Shown: in pieces, positions 29,228 to 37,804 of the stretch
Layout of the letters: every line of letters starts with the position of its first letter
How positions within the stretch are numbered: the first letter of the stretch is position 1
Assembly: GCF_026107515.2 (NCBI RefSeq)
Contig: NZ_JAPCHW010000016.1
Location: forward strand, 1 to 64,000
DNA length: 64,000 nucleotides
Origin: Glutamicibacter sp. MNS18
GTDB taxonomy: Bacteria > Actinomycetota > Actinomycetes > Actinomycetales > Micrococcaceae
Direction: 5' to 3'
The notes under the pieces: generated by a model
The model's database searches: none
What the model saw: the letters and a program-made list of their open reading frames with translations, nothing else
What the model was told of the DNA's origin: nothing
Position numbers and translations under genes: made by a program

Positions 29228-30757
29228 ATGAGCGAGAAACGCACTTCCGAAGACGATTACATCCCGGCCAGTGACGACGACATCGTCGAACGGCTGGGCG
29301 CGCTCAGCGACGAGGAAGCCGAGCAGCGGGCGCAGGCCCTGCGTGCCGGGCTGGCCGACTACGACCTGGACGAGGAGGACGCGGCCCTGCTGGCAGGGCT
29401 GGACACCGATCTCGACGAGGACTCGGATATCGGCATCCCACCCGTGCTGGCCGTCATCGGACGACCCAATGTGGGCAAGTCCACCCTGGTCAACAGGATC
29501 CTGGGCCGCCGTGAGGCCGTCGTCGAGGACGTGCCCGGGGTGACCCGTGACCGTGTGTCCTACAACGCCGAATGGGACGGCCGGGACTTCTCGCTGGTGG
29601 ACACCGGCGGCTGGGAACACGACGCCAAAGGCATCCACGCCTCGGTAGCCGAGCAGGCCGAGATCGCCGCCGACGTGTCGGATGTGATCCTCTTTGTGGT
29701 GGACAGCCATGTGGGGGCCACCGCCACCGACGAGGCCGTGGTCAAGATGCTGCGCCGCAAGGGCAAGCCGGTGTTCCTGGTGGCCAACAAGGTCGATGAT
29801 TTCAACCAGGAAGCCGAGGCCGCCTCGCTGTGGGGACTGGGATTCGGCCAGCCGTGGCCCGTCTCGGCACTGCACGGACGCGGCACCGCCGACCTGCTGG
29901 ACGCCGTCATGGAGAAGATGCCGGAGTTCTCCGCCTTCGGCGGGGTCATCCCGCGCGGCGGTCCACGCCGCATCGCGCTGATTGGGCGCCCGAACGTGGG
30001 CAAGAGCTCGCTGCTGAACAAGCTGGCCGGCTCCGAACGAGTGGTCGTCGACGACTTCGCCGGCACCACCCGCGACCCGGTGGACGAGCTGGTCGAACTC
30101 GGTGGAAACGTCTGGCGCTTCGTGGACACCGCAGGAATCCGCCGCCGCCAGCATATGGCGGTCGGCTCGGACTACTACGCCTCGCTGCGCACCCAGGCCG
30201 CCCTGGAAAAGGCCGAGGTGGCCGTGATCCTGCTGGCCGCCGATGAGGTTGTCTCCGAACAGGATGTGCGCATCATCCAGCTGGCCATCGAGGCCGGCCG
30301 TGCGCTGGTGGTGGTCTTCAACAAGTGGGACAACGTCGACGCGGATCGCCGGCTCTACCTGGAGAAGGAGATCGAACGAGATCTTGCGCACATCGACTGG
30401 GCGCCACGGGTGAACATCTCGGCGCTGACCGGTTGGCACAAGGACAAGCTGGTTCCCGCGCTGAACACCGCACTGGATTCCTGGGACAAGCGCATCCCGA
30501 CCGGCAAGCTCAACGCCTTCCTCGGCGAGCTGGTGGCGGCCCACCCGCACCCGGTCCGCGGTGGCAAGCAGCCACGCATCCTGTTCGGCACCCAGGCCTC
30601 GTCCCGCCCACCGCGGTTCGTCCTGTTCACCACCGGTTTCCTGGATCCGGGCTACCGCCGGTACATCGCCCGTCGGTTGCGTGAGACCTTCGGCTTCGAA
30701 GGCACACCGATCGAGGTGTCGATGCGCATCCGCGAACGTCGCGGACGTAACAGGTAG
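29228..30757 (+). CDS. der: GTPase Der (EngA), ribosome assembly factor
   Basis: Essential GTPase that matures the 50S subunit. Seen: 509 residues; an acidic N-terminal extension of about 70 residues usual in actinobacteria; a first G domain ([10 protein letters not shown], near residue 79; DTGGW; NKVDD); a second G domain ([10 protein letters not shown], near residue 254; [15 protein letters not shown]); and a KH-like C-terminal domain ending in [10 protein letters not shown]. The ATG follows aaaggga. The upstream 98 bases after cmk hold no other gene. Confidence 0.96.
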   Translation: MSEKRTSEDDYIPASDDDIVERLGALSDEEAEQRAQALRAGLADYDLDEEDAALLAGLDTDLDEDSDIGIPPVLAVIGRPNVGKSTLVNRILGRREAVVEDVPGVTRDRVSYNAEWDGRDFSLVDTGGWEHDAKGIHASVAEQAEIAADVSDVILFVVDSHVGATATDEAVVKMLRRKGKPVFLVANKVDDFNQEAEAASLWGLGFGQPWPVSALHGRGTADLLDAVMEKMPEFSAFGGVIPRGGPRRIALIGRPNVGKSSLLNKLAGSERVVVDDFAGTTRDPVDELVELGGNVWRFVDTAGIRRRQHMAVGSDYYASLRTQAALEKAEVAVILLAADEVVSEQDVRIIQLAIEAGRALVVVFNKWDNVDADRRLYLEKEIERDLAHIDWAPRVNISALTGWHKDKLVPALNTALDSWDKRIPTGKLNAFLGELVAAHPHPVRGGKQPRILFGTQASSRPPRFVLFTTGFLDPGYRRYIARRLRETFGFEGTPIEVSMRIRERRGRNR

Positions 30758-30867
30758 CGGTGGCCGATTCGATCCTGCAGGCAATTGTGGTGTAGGGTTA
30801 TCTAGGAGCTTTTCGTAGGCGGCACCGCCGGTCTTAGGGTCGGGGGAGAACGGCTGCGAAAGCAATT

Positions 30868-30944
30868 CGGGCTATGGCGCAGCTTGGTAGCGCGCCTGAC
30901 TGGGGGTCAGGAGGCCGTGGGTTCAAATCCCGCTAGCCCGACCA
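30868..30944 (+). tRNA. tRNA-Pro (anticodon GGG)
   Basis: The acceptor arms cgggcta and tagcccg pair fully. The anticodon stem cctga/tcagg holds the loop ctggggg with anticodon GGG. The T arm contains gggttcaaatccc, and the CCA end is encoded (gacca). Length is 77 bases. Decaying recombinase sequence lies a few hundred bases downstream, so the tRNA 3' end may once have served as an integration site. Confidence 0.97.
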
Positions 30945-31001
30945 AAATGGATTTATTGGAACAATCGTCCCGGTAATATCCAGCAAGAGAATACGACAGA
31001 G

Positions 31002-31025
31002 GTGACGCCGGGAAACCGGCGTCAC
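31002..31025 (+). terminator. intrinsic terminator after tRNA-Pro
   Basis: The arms gtgacgccgg and ccggcgtcac pair perfectly around a gaaa tetraloop, followed by tttcttt. This is the only classical hairpin plus T-run terminator in the window. It lies 57 bases after the tRNA. Confidence 0.9.
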
Positions 31026-31300
31026 TTTCTTTATGATCGTTGTCATGGTCCGAATGGCCGAATATCGCGTTCTGGGACGGTTTTGGTGATCGGGAGGTTG
31101 ATTCACCGTTTCGACCGGCTGGACACGCCTGTGTCGATTCTGCGGACAGTGTGGTTTTGGCAACACCCTGTGGATAACCGAATTCGCGGTTGGCGGCAAC
31201 GACTGAGGCGAACGGTTCGCGAACCGGTGCCGTGTACCCTGACTCGTCCCATACATCCATACGTTCGAAATAGGTTTGCAGCATGATGCGGCGATGGCTA

Positions 31301-31644
31301 TCAGGGGAGTACTTTGTAGTACTGCTTTGGATCGTTCAGCTGCTGGGATGCTTCGCGAAGGACGCGGACGCCGAGAGCAAGCTGTTCGTTCATGCTTTCC
31401 ATCCGGGATTGGATAGCGTCAGGACATTCATCTTTTCCCGCGCTTGATCCTTGTTGAGGATCCCATCGGTTAGTGCGTCAATGAGGCGAGATTCTTTGCG
31501 AGTGCGCTGTTCGAGTTCTTCTCGCAGTTGCGCTCGGGCGGGGCTGACACTCTTTTGTTCGTCGTGAACTGCAGCATCGAGTCGGGCATCTAGGAAACCG
31601 GCGTGCGCTGGCGTGTTGGTGCCGGCTGCTACGTCCAATCGCAC
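31301..31644 (-). pseudogene. remnant of a serine recombinase C-terminus, frameshifted
   Basis: Seen on the minus strand: a frame from 31644 to 31390 contains QLREELEQRTRKESRLIDAL followed by TDGILNKDQAREKMNVL. At about 31430 the sense moves to another frame, which continues DAIQSRMESMNEQLALGVRV and ends with LNDPKQYYKVLP and a stop at 31301. Read together these look like the coiled-coil segment and the end of a large serine recombinase. The catalytic N-terminal domain is missing. Codon use is less GC-rich at third positions than neighbouring genes, a sign of foreign origin. The family assignment rests on pattern recognition, not alignment. Confidence 0.5.
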
Positions 31645-32119
31645 TCGTGGGTGGCCGACAACCTGGCGTTTTCGGTCATCGCGGTGATCAGAAGCCCCGG
31701 ATGCTGCCCACAGGCATGTTCACCGAGTTGCTCCGCGACCGCCCGTAGATTATCCATGCTGTCCGCCAACGCATCATCCACCAGGAGCACCACCTCGTTG
31801 TCGTACACCGAGCTCGCGTCCCTGACCTGGTGACGCAGTGTTGCCGACTCCATGGTGCCTCCATCGGCGGATACCCAGGAAGCCATTAAATCCGCGGCCA
31901 GGGTGCTGGTGGCATCGCGGATGGGCCATGGGGCCTGAACCGGTGTCCTGCTCGGTAGCGCCTGGACGATGGGCGTGTGCGCGTTGGCCTCCGCCGTCAG
32001 TTGTTGGTGGATTTCAGGAAGGAGGGGCTCATCGCGCTCATCACCAGCAACACCACAATGGCTACCAGCATGGTCAATACCGAAAGGTTTCCCAGGAATC
32101 TCTTTGTGCGGCGCGACAT
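31629..32119 (-). pseudogene. frameshifted membrane-anchored protein gene of unknown function
   Basis: Seen on the minus strand: a start ATG at 32119 with taggag 5 bases upstream begins a 40-residue frame, MSRRTKRFLGNLSVL followed by a hydrophobic helix (TMLVAIVVLLVMSAM) and a stop at 31997. In another frame the coding sense continues directly with QQLTAEANAHTPIVQALPSR and runs to 31629, with GC-rich third positions and VYDNEVVLLVDDALADSMDN. A single lost or gained base near 32000 would join them into a signal-anchor protein of about 165 residues. Alternatively the 40-residue membrane peptide is a gene in its own right. I do not recognise the family. Confidence 0.5.
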
Positions 32120-32130
32120 GCATACTCCTA

Positions 32131-32555
32131 TGGTTCAGGTGTCCATCGGTAGTCTGCGATCACCGGCCGACAACAAGGGAAATAGGTTAAGCCGGGGCAC
32201 CGCCATCGTCCCTTCGCGAACGCGGCGGACTTGTATCCCGCCCCACTGCTGCCGGTAAGTGAAGGCCGCGCTAGGCGCGCAGGGTGTAGGGGAAACTGCC
32301 AGCCAGATTCGCCGAATAGGGGCGTAGACTGGAAGTACGGTTCCTTCGGCCATGGGGTTTAGGTCCACGGCAGGGGAATCGCGGAGTTGGTCGCGAACTT
32401 TTGTGCCGGGCAAGCCTATGGAACCGGCGATCAGATAATGCAGGAGCCATTGACCGGCACAGCGACACGGGACACGGCTGAGACAAGTACCGGTCTTCGT
32501 GGATTAGGTCAAAGGTGACCGTTTAGCGTATCTGATTCCATGATTGGTTCTTCCA
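32131..32555. other. intergenic region upstream of the desaturase, with a GGTCA/TGACC inverted repeat
   Basis: No coding region is supported here; short frames on both strands lack ribosome sites and sensible codon use. The notable element is ggtcaaaggtgacc at 32507-32520, a perfect 5-bp inverted repeat with a 4-base spacer. It lies 36 bases before the desaturase start and could be its operator. Confidence 0.45.
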
Positions 32556-33776
32556 ATGATTTCCACCGACTTCAGCCGCGGCGCATCGCCGGGCATGGGC
32601 TCCCTGGCTACCTACGTGCGCAGCCATGGGCTACTCCGCAGACGATACTTGTACTATTGGCTGCTTCTCACAATACTTCTAGCCGCGCTGGGATCCACGG
32701 CGGTGACGTTCGTCGCCGTCGGCGACACGTGGTGGCAAATGGTGATTGCCCCGGCCAGTGCGCTGATCCTGGTGCATTTTGCTTTTCTGGTGCACGATTC
32801 ATCCCACTTCCAGATTTTCCGTTCCGCACGGGCCAACGAGTACTTCAGCATCATTATGGCCAGCCTGGTCATCGGGGCCAGCTACAGCTGGTGGCAGGCC
32901 AAGCACACGCGGCACCATAAGAACCCGAACCACATCACCCTGGATCCGGATGTGAGCCTACCTGTCGTGCCGGCAACGGCGACGAGCGGGTTCCTGCGCA
33001 GGCTTCCGGTAGTACGCACCGTTGCCGCCCGACAAGGCCTGTTGCTGTTCCCCTTGATGTTCCTCGAAGGCCTTTCGCTTTACTTCGAGAGCTGGAAGTA
33101 CCTACTGGCCCAACGAAAAGTCCGGTATCGGTACCTTCAGCTGGGTCTGATGACCGTTCACGCGGCGGCCGTGGCACTGCTGCTACTGTTCACCCTGTCC
33201 TGGGGAGTAGCAGCAGCAGTGTGGGGTGTCCACATCGGACTCTTCGGCTTTTACCTGGGCATGGTATTCGCCCTGAACCACAAGGGGATGCCGTTGGTCG
33301 CGGACAACGGCAAATCGGATTTCCTGTTGCGCCAGGTGCTAGTGAGCCGCAACATCATCTCCAGCCGGTTCCTCGCCGCGGTCATGGGCGGTCTGAACAA
33401 CCAGATTGAACACCATTTGTTTCCCACCGCTCCGCGGCCCGTGCTGTTCGAACTCGCGAGGATCGTCAAGGCATATTGCAATGAACACGGGGTTCCCTAC
33501 ACGGAAACCACATTGACCGAGAGCTACCGGCGCGTATACCGGTATGTGAACAAGGTCGGGATCGGGCGAAGCGACGACTACGTCTGTCCGTTGGGGGAGT
33601 ACCGGACCTCGGACAGCATTTCCAACTGTCTCCCACCTTGGGGAACAGCCAACAGACAAGGCAGTGAGTCCCATGGACAAGCCGGCACAATGCCCACGGT
33701 GTTATCGGGCGTCGATACAAGAGACAGAAACCCTGAGATACGTGGACGAGGAGAAGCAACTCAGGAGATGGGATAA
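32556..33776 (+). CDS. membrane fatty-acid desaturase with overlapping C-terminal tail
   Basis: A di-iron integral membrane desaturase acting on acyl lipids or acyl-CoA. Seen: 406 residues with the three histidine boxes HDSSH, HTRHH and QIEHH in the right order, and about four to six membrane helices (WLLLTILLAALGSTAVTFVA; AAAVALLLLFTLSWGVAAAV). The family usually ends soon after the GRSDDYVCPLGEYRT segment; here about 55 further polar residues follow, and their codons overlap the start of the zinc-ribbon gene in another frame for about 100 bases. The tail may result from loss of an original stop. A TTG 12 bases upstream is an alternative start. The region is otherwise accessory, so horizontal gain is possible. 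Confidence 0.85.
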   Translation: MISTDFSRGASPGMGSLATYVRSHGLLRRRYLYYWLLLTILLAALGSTAVTFVAVGDTWWQMVIAPASALILVHFAFLVHDSSHFQIFRSARANEYFSIIMASLVIGASYSWWQAKHTRHHKNPNHITLDPDVSLPVVPATATSGFLRRLPVVRTVAARQGLLLFPLMFLEGLSLYFESWKYLLAQRKVRYRYLQLGLMTVHAAAVALLLLFTLSWGVAAAVWGVHIGLFGFYLGMVFALNHKGMPLVADNGKSDFLLRQVLVSRNIISSRFLAAVMGGLNNQIEHHLFPTAPRPVLFELARIVKAYCNEHGVPYTETTLTESYRRVYRYVNKVGIGRSDDYVCPLGEYRTSDSISNCLPPWGTANRQGSESHGQAGTMPTVLSGVDTRDRNPEIRGRGEATQEMG

Positions 33777-33930
33777 CGAGGGAGGGAACACCGCAGGGCA
33801 CTATCAGGACCAGCGGATGGCGATGCGCCAGGTGTTATGGACCTGCTCGTCGTGCGGCTGGAACAAGATCGGGTTCAGCGCCCTGGAGCCGCTGCAGGGA
33901 CCCGAACCCCAGCCACTGGCCCAGCCCTAG
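33673..33930 (+). CDS. small zinc-ribbon protein
   Basis: Function unknown. Seen: 85 residues with two Cys pairs, CPRC near the N-terminus and CSSC near residue 59 (VLWTCSSCGWNKIGF), spaced as in a zinc ribbon; the middle is charged (VDEEKQLRRWDNEGG) and the end is Pro-rich. A GTG 9 bases upstream is an alternative start. The first 104 bases overlap the end of the desaturase frame, so the genes are probably co-transcribed. It may be a regulator or a rubredoxin-like helper for the desaturase; this is only a guess. Confidence 0.6.
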   Translation: MDKPAQCPRCYRASIQETETLRYVDEEKQLRRWDNEGGNTAGHYQDQRMAMRQVLWTCSSCGWNKIGFSALEPLQGPEPQPLAQP

Positions 33931-33967
33931 GCATCTCCCTGTAACGCAGGACGTCATCCGATCACCT

Positions 33968-34014
33968 CACCCGGCTACGTCCGAAGCACCACGTGCCCCG
34001 GACATAGCCGGGTG
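33968..34014 (+). terminator. hairpin after the zinc-ribbon gene
   Basis: The arms cacccggctacgtccg and cggacatagccgggtg pair over 16 positions with one mismatch around a 14-base loop. It ends the desaturase unit. The rest of the gap up to 34298 contains no supportable gene; frames seen there lack start signals. Confidence 0.65.
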
Positions 34015-34298
34015 GCCAGTGTGCAGCACCACCTATGCCGAGCCTCCGGTGCGCCAGCGCAGTGCCTGCGGATGGATCGTTGTTCGCTCACGGGTAAGTG
34101 TAGCCGCAGCACGGCGACCCCGAGCCGCCAGCGGGCCGCTGTCGCGGTGCGCGGCCCTTGGGTGGCCAGAACACCACCGATCTTGTGAATTATGCCGTTA
34201 ACTTGGGCGTCAACAATGCCTGCGCCTGGTCTTGTGTTCTAGGCTGGGGCCAACGGCGACATGGATTACGCCGCGTGGTTGTGAAGGAGTGATGCGTG

Positions 34299-34955
34299 AT
34301 GACGACCTTGTTTCTCACCGGTGGGGGCCTGCCTGGCTGGATCTGGGATCAGGTCAGGGCCCAACTTAAGGAAGGGTCCGTGGTGATCCAGTTTCCCGAT
34401 GGGCAGGGAACCCTGGAGGAACACGCTCAGCTGGTCATTGATGCAATGCCCCCGGGTGACGAGAAGGTCAACTTGGTGGCGCACTCGGTCTCGGCCTCGG
34501 TGGCTGCGGAAGTCGCCGCACGGGTTCCCGACCGCCTGGATTCGGTACTGCTCATCTCCTCGCTGCTTCCGCAAAGCGGGAAGTCACTGGTCGATGTGTT
34601 GCCGTTGGTCGGCCCGAAATTGGTGGGACCGCAGCTGGTGAAGACCGGACTTAAACTCAGCGAGAAGCGTTTGCGGGCCATGGGCCCCGGGGTGGCCACC
34701 GTGGTGCTGGACAAACTCGTGCGCGAGACGGGGACGTTCTCCGGCAAGGTGCTGGCCGAACCCATCGGTGCGCCGTCCTGGCCGGCACGTCGCGGATATG
34801 TGTTGACCACCGAGGACACCGCCGTACCGACCTCCTTTCAGACCCGTGCGGCCAAGCGTTTTGATGCCACCGTGTACTCCCTGGACACCGGGCATCTGCC
34901 GATGCTCACCCGAGCGCCGGATCTGGCACGCATCATCGAACGCTTCACCTCCTGA
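34299..34955 (+). CDS. alpha/beta-hydrolase-fold protein with atypical nucleophile elbow
   Basis: A soluble hydrolase-like protein of 218 residues; substrate unknown. Seen: the early strand and oxyanion-type loop TLFLTGGGLPGWIW, a Ser in NLVAHSVSASVAAEVAARV at the elbow position, and a late His in LDTGHLPMLTRAPDLARI preceded by an acidic strand (TTEDTAVP). The elbow reads AHSVS rather than G-x-S-x-G, so small residues replace both glycines. The start may be this ATG or the GTG one codon earlier, both served by aaggag. It stands alone, convergent with the ydbT-type gene. Confidence 0.75.
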   Translation: MTTLFLTGGGLPGWIWDQVRAQLKEGSVVIQFPDGQGTLEEHAQLVIDAMPPGDEKVNLVAHSVSASVAAEVAARVPDRLDSVLLISSLLPQSGKSLVDVLPLVGPKLVGPQLVKTGLKLSEKRLRAMGPGVATVVLDKLVRETGTFSGKVLAEPIGAPSWPARRGYVLTTEDTAVPTSFQTRAAKRFDATVYSLDTGHLPMLTRAPDLARIIERFTS

Positions 34956-34980
34956 TCCCCTCCGACTAACCGTAGCCCTG

Positions 34981-35010
34981 CAGCGGGCCGTCTAGGGGAA
35001 CCGCCCGCTG
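34981..35010. terminator. weak hairpin between convergent genes
   Basis: The arms cagcgggc and gcccgctg pair over 8 bases with a 14-base loop. It lies between the stop of the hydrolase (34955, plus strand) and that of the ydbT-type gene (35027, minus strand) and could terminate either. Confidence 0.45.
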
Positions 35011-35026
35011 CTGGATGAACGAAGGA

Positions 35027-36661
35027 TCACACGGAGCCGGGCGCCGAGCCTCTCCGGGCCGGCGTCGAATGAGGGTCGGTGGCCGGTTCTCCGGCACGCG
35101 CCACGAACGGCTCCAGGATGCCCGGGGCGCATTGCCGCGCGAAGTCCAGGGCGTGCTGCGCGGTAATATCCGGGGTGTCGTAGCTGCCATAGCCGGCAGC
35201 GGTCTTGACCGACACCGTGCGCAACCCCAACCGGCGTTGCAGCAACGACTCGCGCACCACGATGGTACTGACCGAGGAACGCTGCAGCGCCGTGGTGGCC
35301 CTGGCCAGCAGCCCCGAACGGGTCACCAGGTAGTCCCCGCATAGACCGTGCCCGAGGGCCCGGTAGGCGACGACCGCCGCAACCAGGCTCACGGGCCACA
35401 CCCCGGCCAGCACCCACAGGGTGGCGGGGGCGATGACCTGTGCCTGCACCAGCCACCAGAGCACCAGGCCGACCACTGCGCTGAAACCGGTGGCCCAGGC
35501 CAGGCGCCGCCGCAAGGCCGACTGGGGATGCGGGCGCAACTCGGAGGTGAACGGATCCGGGGTGTGTCCCAGCACCTTCGAGGCGTTGGGCCAGTGGGTG
35601 CTGCGCGGGCCGCGCGGCAGGATTGCTGTGGGATCCTTCATGGAGTAGACATCCAGCCCCGTGGTCACCACATTCGAGTCGCAGATGCCCAGCCAGCGCC
35701 AGAGGACCGGCTCGGACACGGTCAGGCCGCGGATGCGCCGCTCGTCGCGATTGACCTCCACGGTGGTGAACAGCCCGCGCCGGGTGCGCAGCATCGTGCC
35801 CTCCTTCTCATGCACACGGGCCAGCTCGAAGTTCCAGAACTCGGTGAAATACAAGACGCCCATGCCCAGGGCACCGAAAACCCCCAGGGCCAGCACCGCG
35901 ATGAGGATGGTGGGAAGAACCCCCAGGGATTCCCAATCGAGCAGCGACAGGATGAAACCGTTGGCATCCACGCCAAAGCTGCTCAGCAACCAGTACAGCC
36001 CCCAGCCCAGGCCGCCGGCGACCAGGAAGGCCCAGATATTGAACATGTTGTAGATGAACCAGCCGGGTCGGAAGGTCGCGAAGACCTCCCGGGGTTCGGG
36101 AGCCTTTTCGGCACGTTGGATCGCGGCCGATGACCGGGCATCGGCCGCGACCGGGGTGCGGGAAACGGCCGCTATCGTGCGAAGGTGCTGTTGCAGGGCC
36201 AAGGCATCCTGCACAGACAGCGCGTCCAAGCGCAGAGCCGCCTCGCTGGCGGAGGTCTGCTGGCCGGCACCGATCTGCACCACCCGCAGCCGTCCGATCC
36301 GGTGGCGTAGCTTCGCCTCGATGTCCACGCTGCGGATACGTTCGCGCTGGATCGAACGATGCTGGCGGAAGATCAGTCCGGTCTTGATTTCCACGTGGCT
36401 GCCGGTGATCCGGTAGCGCGTGAAAACCCAACGCCAGGCATCGTGGCCGGCGCCGAGCACGCCCCACGCCGCCAGGCCCCACAGCGGCCAGATCTGCGAG
36501 GGGCCGACCTCCAACGGCAGGATCCACAGTGCCAGCACGGCCGGAGCCAACGAGAGCAGGCTCTGGGCCAGGTCGACGTAGATCATCCGGGCACTGAGCT
36601 GCTGCCAGTTGCCGCCGGCGGCGACTTCGGCAAGGGCGTCCCCCGACTGCGGCCGGTTCAC
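35027..36661 (-). CDS. membrane protein with bacterial PH domains, YdbT type
   Basis: Role unknown in detail; related Bacillus YdbS/YdbT proteins are membrane proteins linked to resistance to certain antimicrobial compounds. Seen: 544 residues with pairs of membrane helices separating bPH_2-type domains (YRITGSHVEIKTGLIFRQHR; ERIRSVDIEAKLRHRIGRLR; a later GLFTTVEVNRDERRIRGLTV and YLVTRSGLLARATTALQRSS). Three such domains are visible. A GTG start overlaps the stop of the ydbS-type gene (GTGA). It is the last gene of the tetR-ydbS-ydbT operon, which the TetR protein probably represses. Confidence 0.85.
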   Translation of the reverse strand: MNRPQSGDALAEVAAGGNWQQLSARMIYVDLAQSLLSLAPAVLALWILPLEVGPSQIWPLWGLAAWGVLGAGHDAWRWVFTRYRITGSHVEIKTGLIFRQHRSIQRERIRSVDIEAKLRHRIGRLRVVQIGAGQQTSASEAALRLDALSVQDALALQQHLRTIAAVSRTPVAADARSSAAIQRAEKAPEPREVFATFRPGWFIYNMFNIWAFLVAGGLGWGLYWLLSSFGVDANGFILSLLDWESLGVLPTILIAVLALGVFGALGMGVLYFTEFWNFELARVHEKEGTMLRTRRGLFTTVEVNRDERRIRGLTVSEPVLWRWLGICDSNVVTTGLDVYSMKDPTAILPRGPRSTHWPNASKVLGHTPDPFTSELRPHPQSALRRRLAWATGFSAVVGLVLWWLVQAQVIAPATLWVLAGVWPVSLVAAVVAYRALGHGLCGDYLVTRSGLLARATTALQRSSVSTIVVRESLLQRRLGLRTVSVKTAAGYGSYDTPDITAQHALDFARQCAPGILEPFVARAGEPATDPHSTPARRGSAPGSV

Positions 36662-37176
36662 GTGGCATCACCCTCGGTCAGCTCCGCGATCCTGGTCAAT
36701 TCGGTGGCGGTGCGCTGGGCGGTGGCATGATCCAGCCCGACGATGTTGATGGCGCCGCCTGAGGAGGCGGTGGTTACCCTCAGGGTCGCCAGTCCGAGCA
36801 GCTGTTCCAAGGGGCCCTGGATGGCGTCGATGGTCTGCGCCCGGCTCAGGGGTGCCGCCCTCCATTCGCGCACCAGCCAGCCGCTACGTGCGTAGACCGC
36901 GTGCTCGGACGTCTCCCAACGATGGACCCGGTAACGCCAGAACGGTTCGACGAAAAGTGCCACCAGCAGCACCAGCAACGCAAGAACCAGGGCCGGTGTG
37001 CTCCACCCGGCAGTGGAAGGCCAGATCAGCCGGACGGTCAGGGCCGCGGCGGCAATGCCCCCGTTAAACACCAGCGCCTGCAACATCCACCAGTAGACGG
37101 CGCGACGGTTGACCGGATGCCGCGGGGTACGCAATTCCCACCGCTCGGCAGGCGGGGGATGGTTGGGCTGGTTCAT
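36658..37176 (-). CDS. membrane protein with bacterial PH domain, YdbS type
   Basis: Seen: 172 residues; two membrane helices (residues about 28-75: MLQALVFNGGIAAAALTVRL and ALVLALLVLLVALFVEPFW), then a bPH_2 domain (YRVHRWETSEHAVYARSGWL, with the TIDAIQGPLEQLLGLATLRV core). Its start and stop overlap the tetR stop and the ydbT start, showing tight translational coupling. Function as for the YdbT-type partner: the two probably form one membrane complex. Confidence 0.85.
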   Translation of the reverse strand: MNQPNHPPPAERWELRTPRHPVNRRAVYWWMLQALVFNGGIAAAALTVRLIWPSTAGWSTPALVLALLVLLVALFVEPFWRYRVHRWETSEHAVYARSGWLVREWRAAPLSRAQTIDAIQGPLEQLLGLATLRVTTASSGGAINIVGLDHATAQRTATELTRIAELTEGDAT

Positions 37177-37796
37177 GGTTTCTCCTTGGCGATGGCATGG
37201 TCGATGAAATCCAGCAGGGCGGCGCTTTGGGCCTGCAGGTCCGTTTGGGGGTCGGCGGCCCAGGTCTCCAAGACGGCGCTACTGGTCTTGACGATCAAGG
37301 TGGCGATGGTGCGCGGATCGAATTCCCTCAGTTCACCGTCCTGTTGGCCACGGACGATAATCCCGCTCAACGCGGTGACCTCCTCATCGAGTTCCTCGGC
37401 GAAAGCCAGCTGGCCGTCGGCTCCGCGATGGTTGGCCATGATCTCCCCGGTGGCCAGGAACCTGGTGCGGTGCCGCGAGAAGAACTCCAATTGGGAACCC
37501 ACCCAGGCCAGGATCTTTCCCCGGGCACCGGTGGCCGCGTCCACGGCCGGCTCCATATGCTGCCAGCCTTCGTCGAAGAAGCGCAGCACCAGCTCGCGAA
37601 GGATCTCGTCCTTGGTGCGGAAGTGGTAGGTGATCACGCCCTTGCTGATGCCAAGGTGGCTGGCGATGCGTGCGATGGACGTACCGGAATACCCCTCGGT
37701 AGCCATCACCTGGGCTGCCGCGTCAACGATCTGAGCGCGTCGGGCAGTCTCGGTAAAGGTGCGCCTGCGTTCTGCGCCGGCCTGCTTCGTACTCAT
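37173..37796 (-). CDS. TetR-family repressor of the ydbS-ydbT operon
   Basis: Seen: 207 residues with an N-terminal TetR helix-turn-helix (RAQIVDAAAQVMATEGYSGT and ISKGVITYHFRTKDEILREL) and a helical ligand-binding C-terminal part with WVGSQLEFFSRHRTRFLATG. A perfect 20-bp palindrome lies 8 bases before the start codon, an ideal position for autorepression. The ligand is unknown; the co-transcribed membrane proteins suggest a hydrophobic or membrane-active compound. Confidence 0.92.
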   Translation of the reverse strand: MSTKQAGAERRRTFTETARRAQIVDAAAQVMATEGYSGTSIARIASHLGISKGVITYHFRTKDEILRELVLRFFDEGWQHMEPAVDAATGARGKILAWVGSQLEFFSRHRTRFLATGEIMANHRGADGQLAFAEELDEEVTALSGIIVRGQQDGELREFDPRTIATLIVKTSSAVLETWAADPQTDLQAQSAALLDFIDHAIAKEKP

Positions 37797-37804
37797 GGAC
37801 CAAT

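Noticed and set aside
30868-30944. Direct repeat of the tRNA-Pro 3' end as an attachment-site scar
   Set aside because: I found no second copy of the tRNA end downstream in the window, so no att site is claimed.
30907-31284. Minus-strand frame of 125 codons ending in LVGLAGFEPTAS
   Set aside because: Its end is the antisense of tRNA-Pro; this peptide is a well-known false translation of proline tRNA genes. No ribosome site is present.
34019-34201. 60-codon frame in the gap before the hydrolase
   Set aside because: No ribosome site, Arg/Ser-rich composition, and overlap with hairpin sequence; treated as non-coding.
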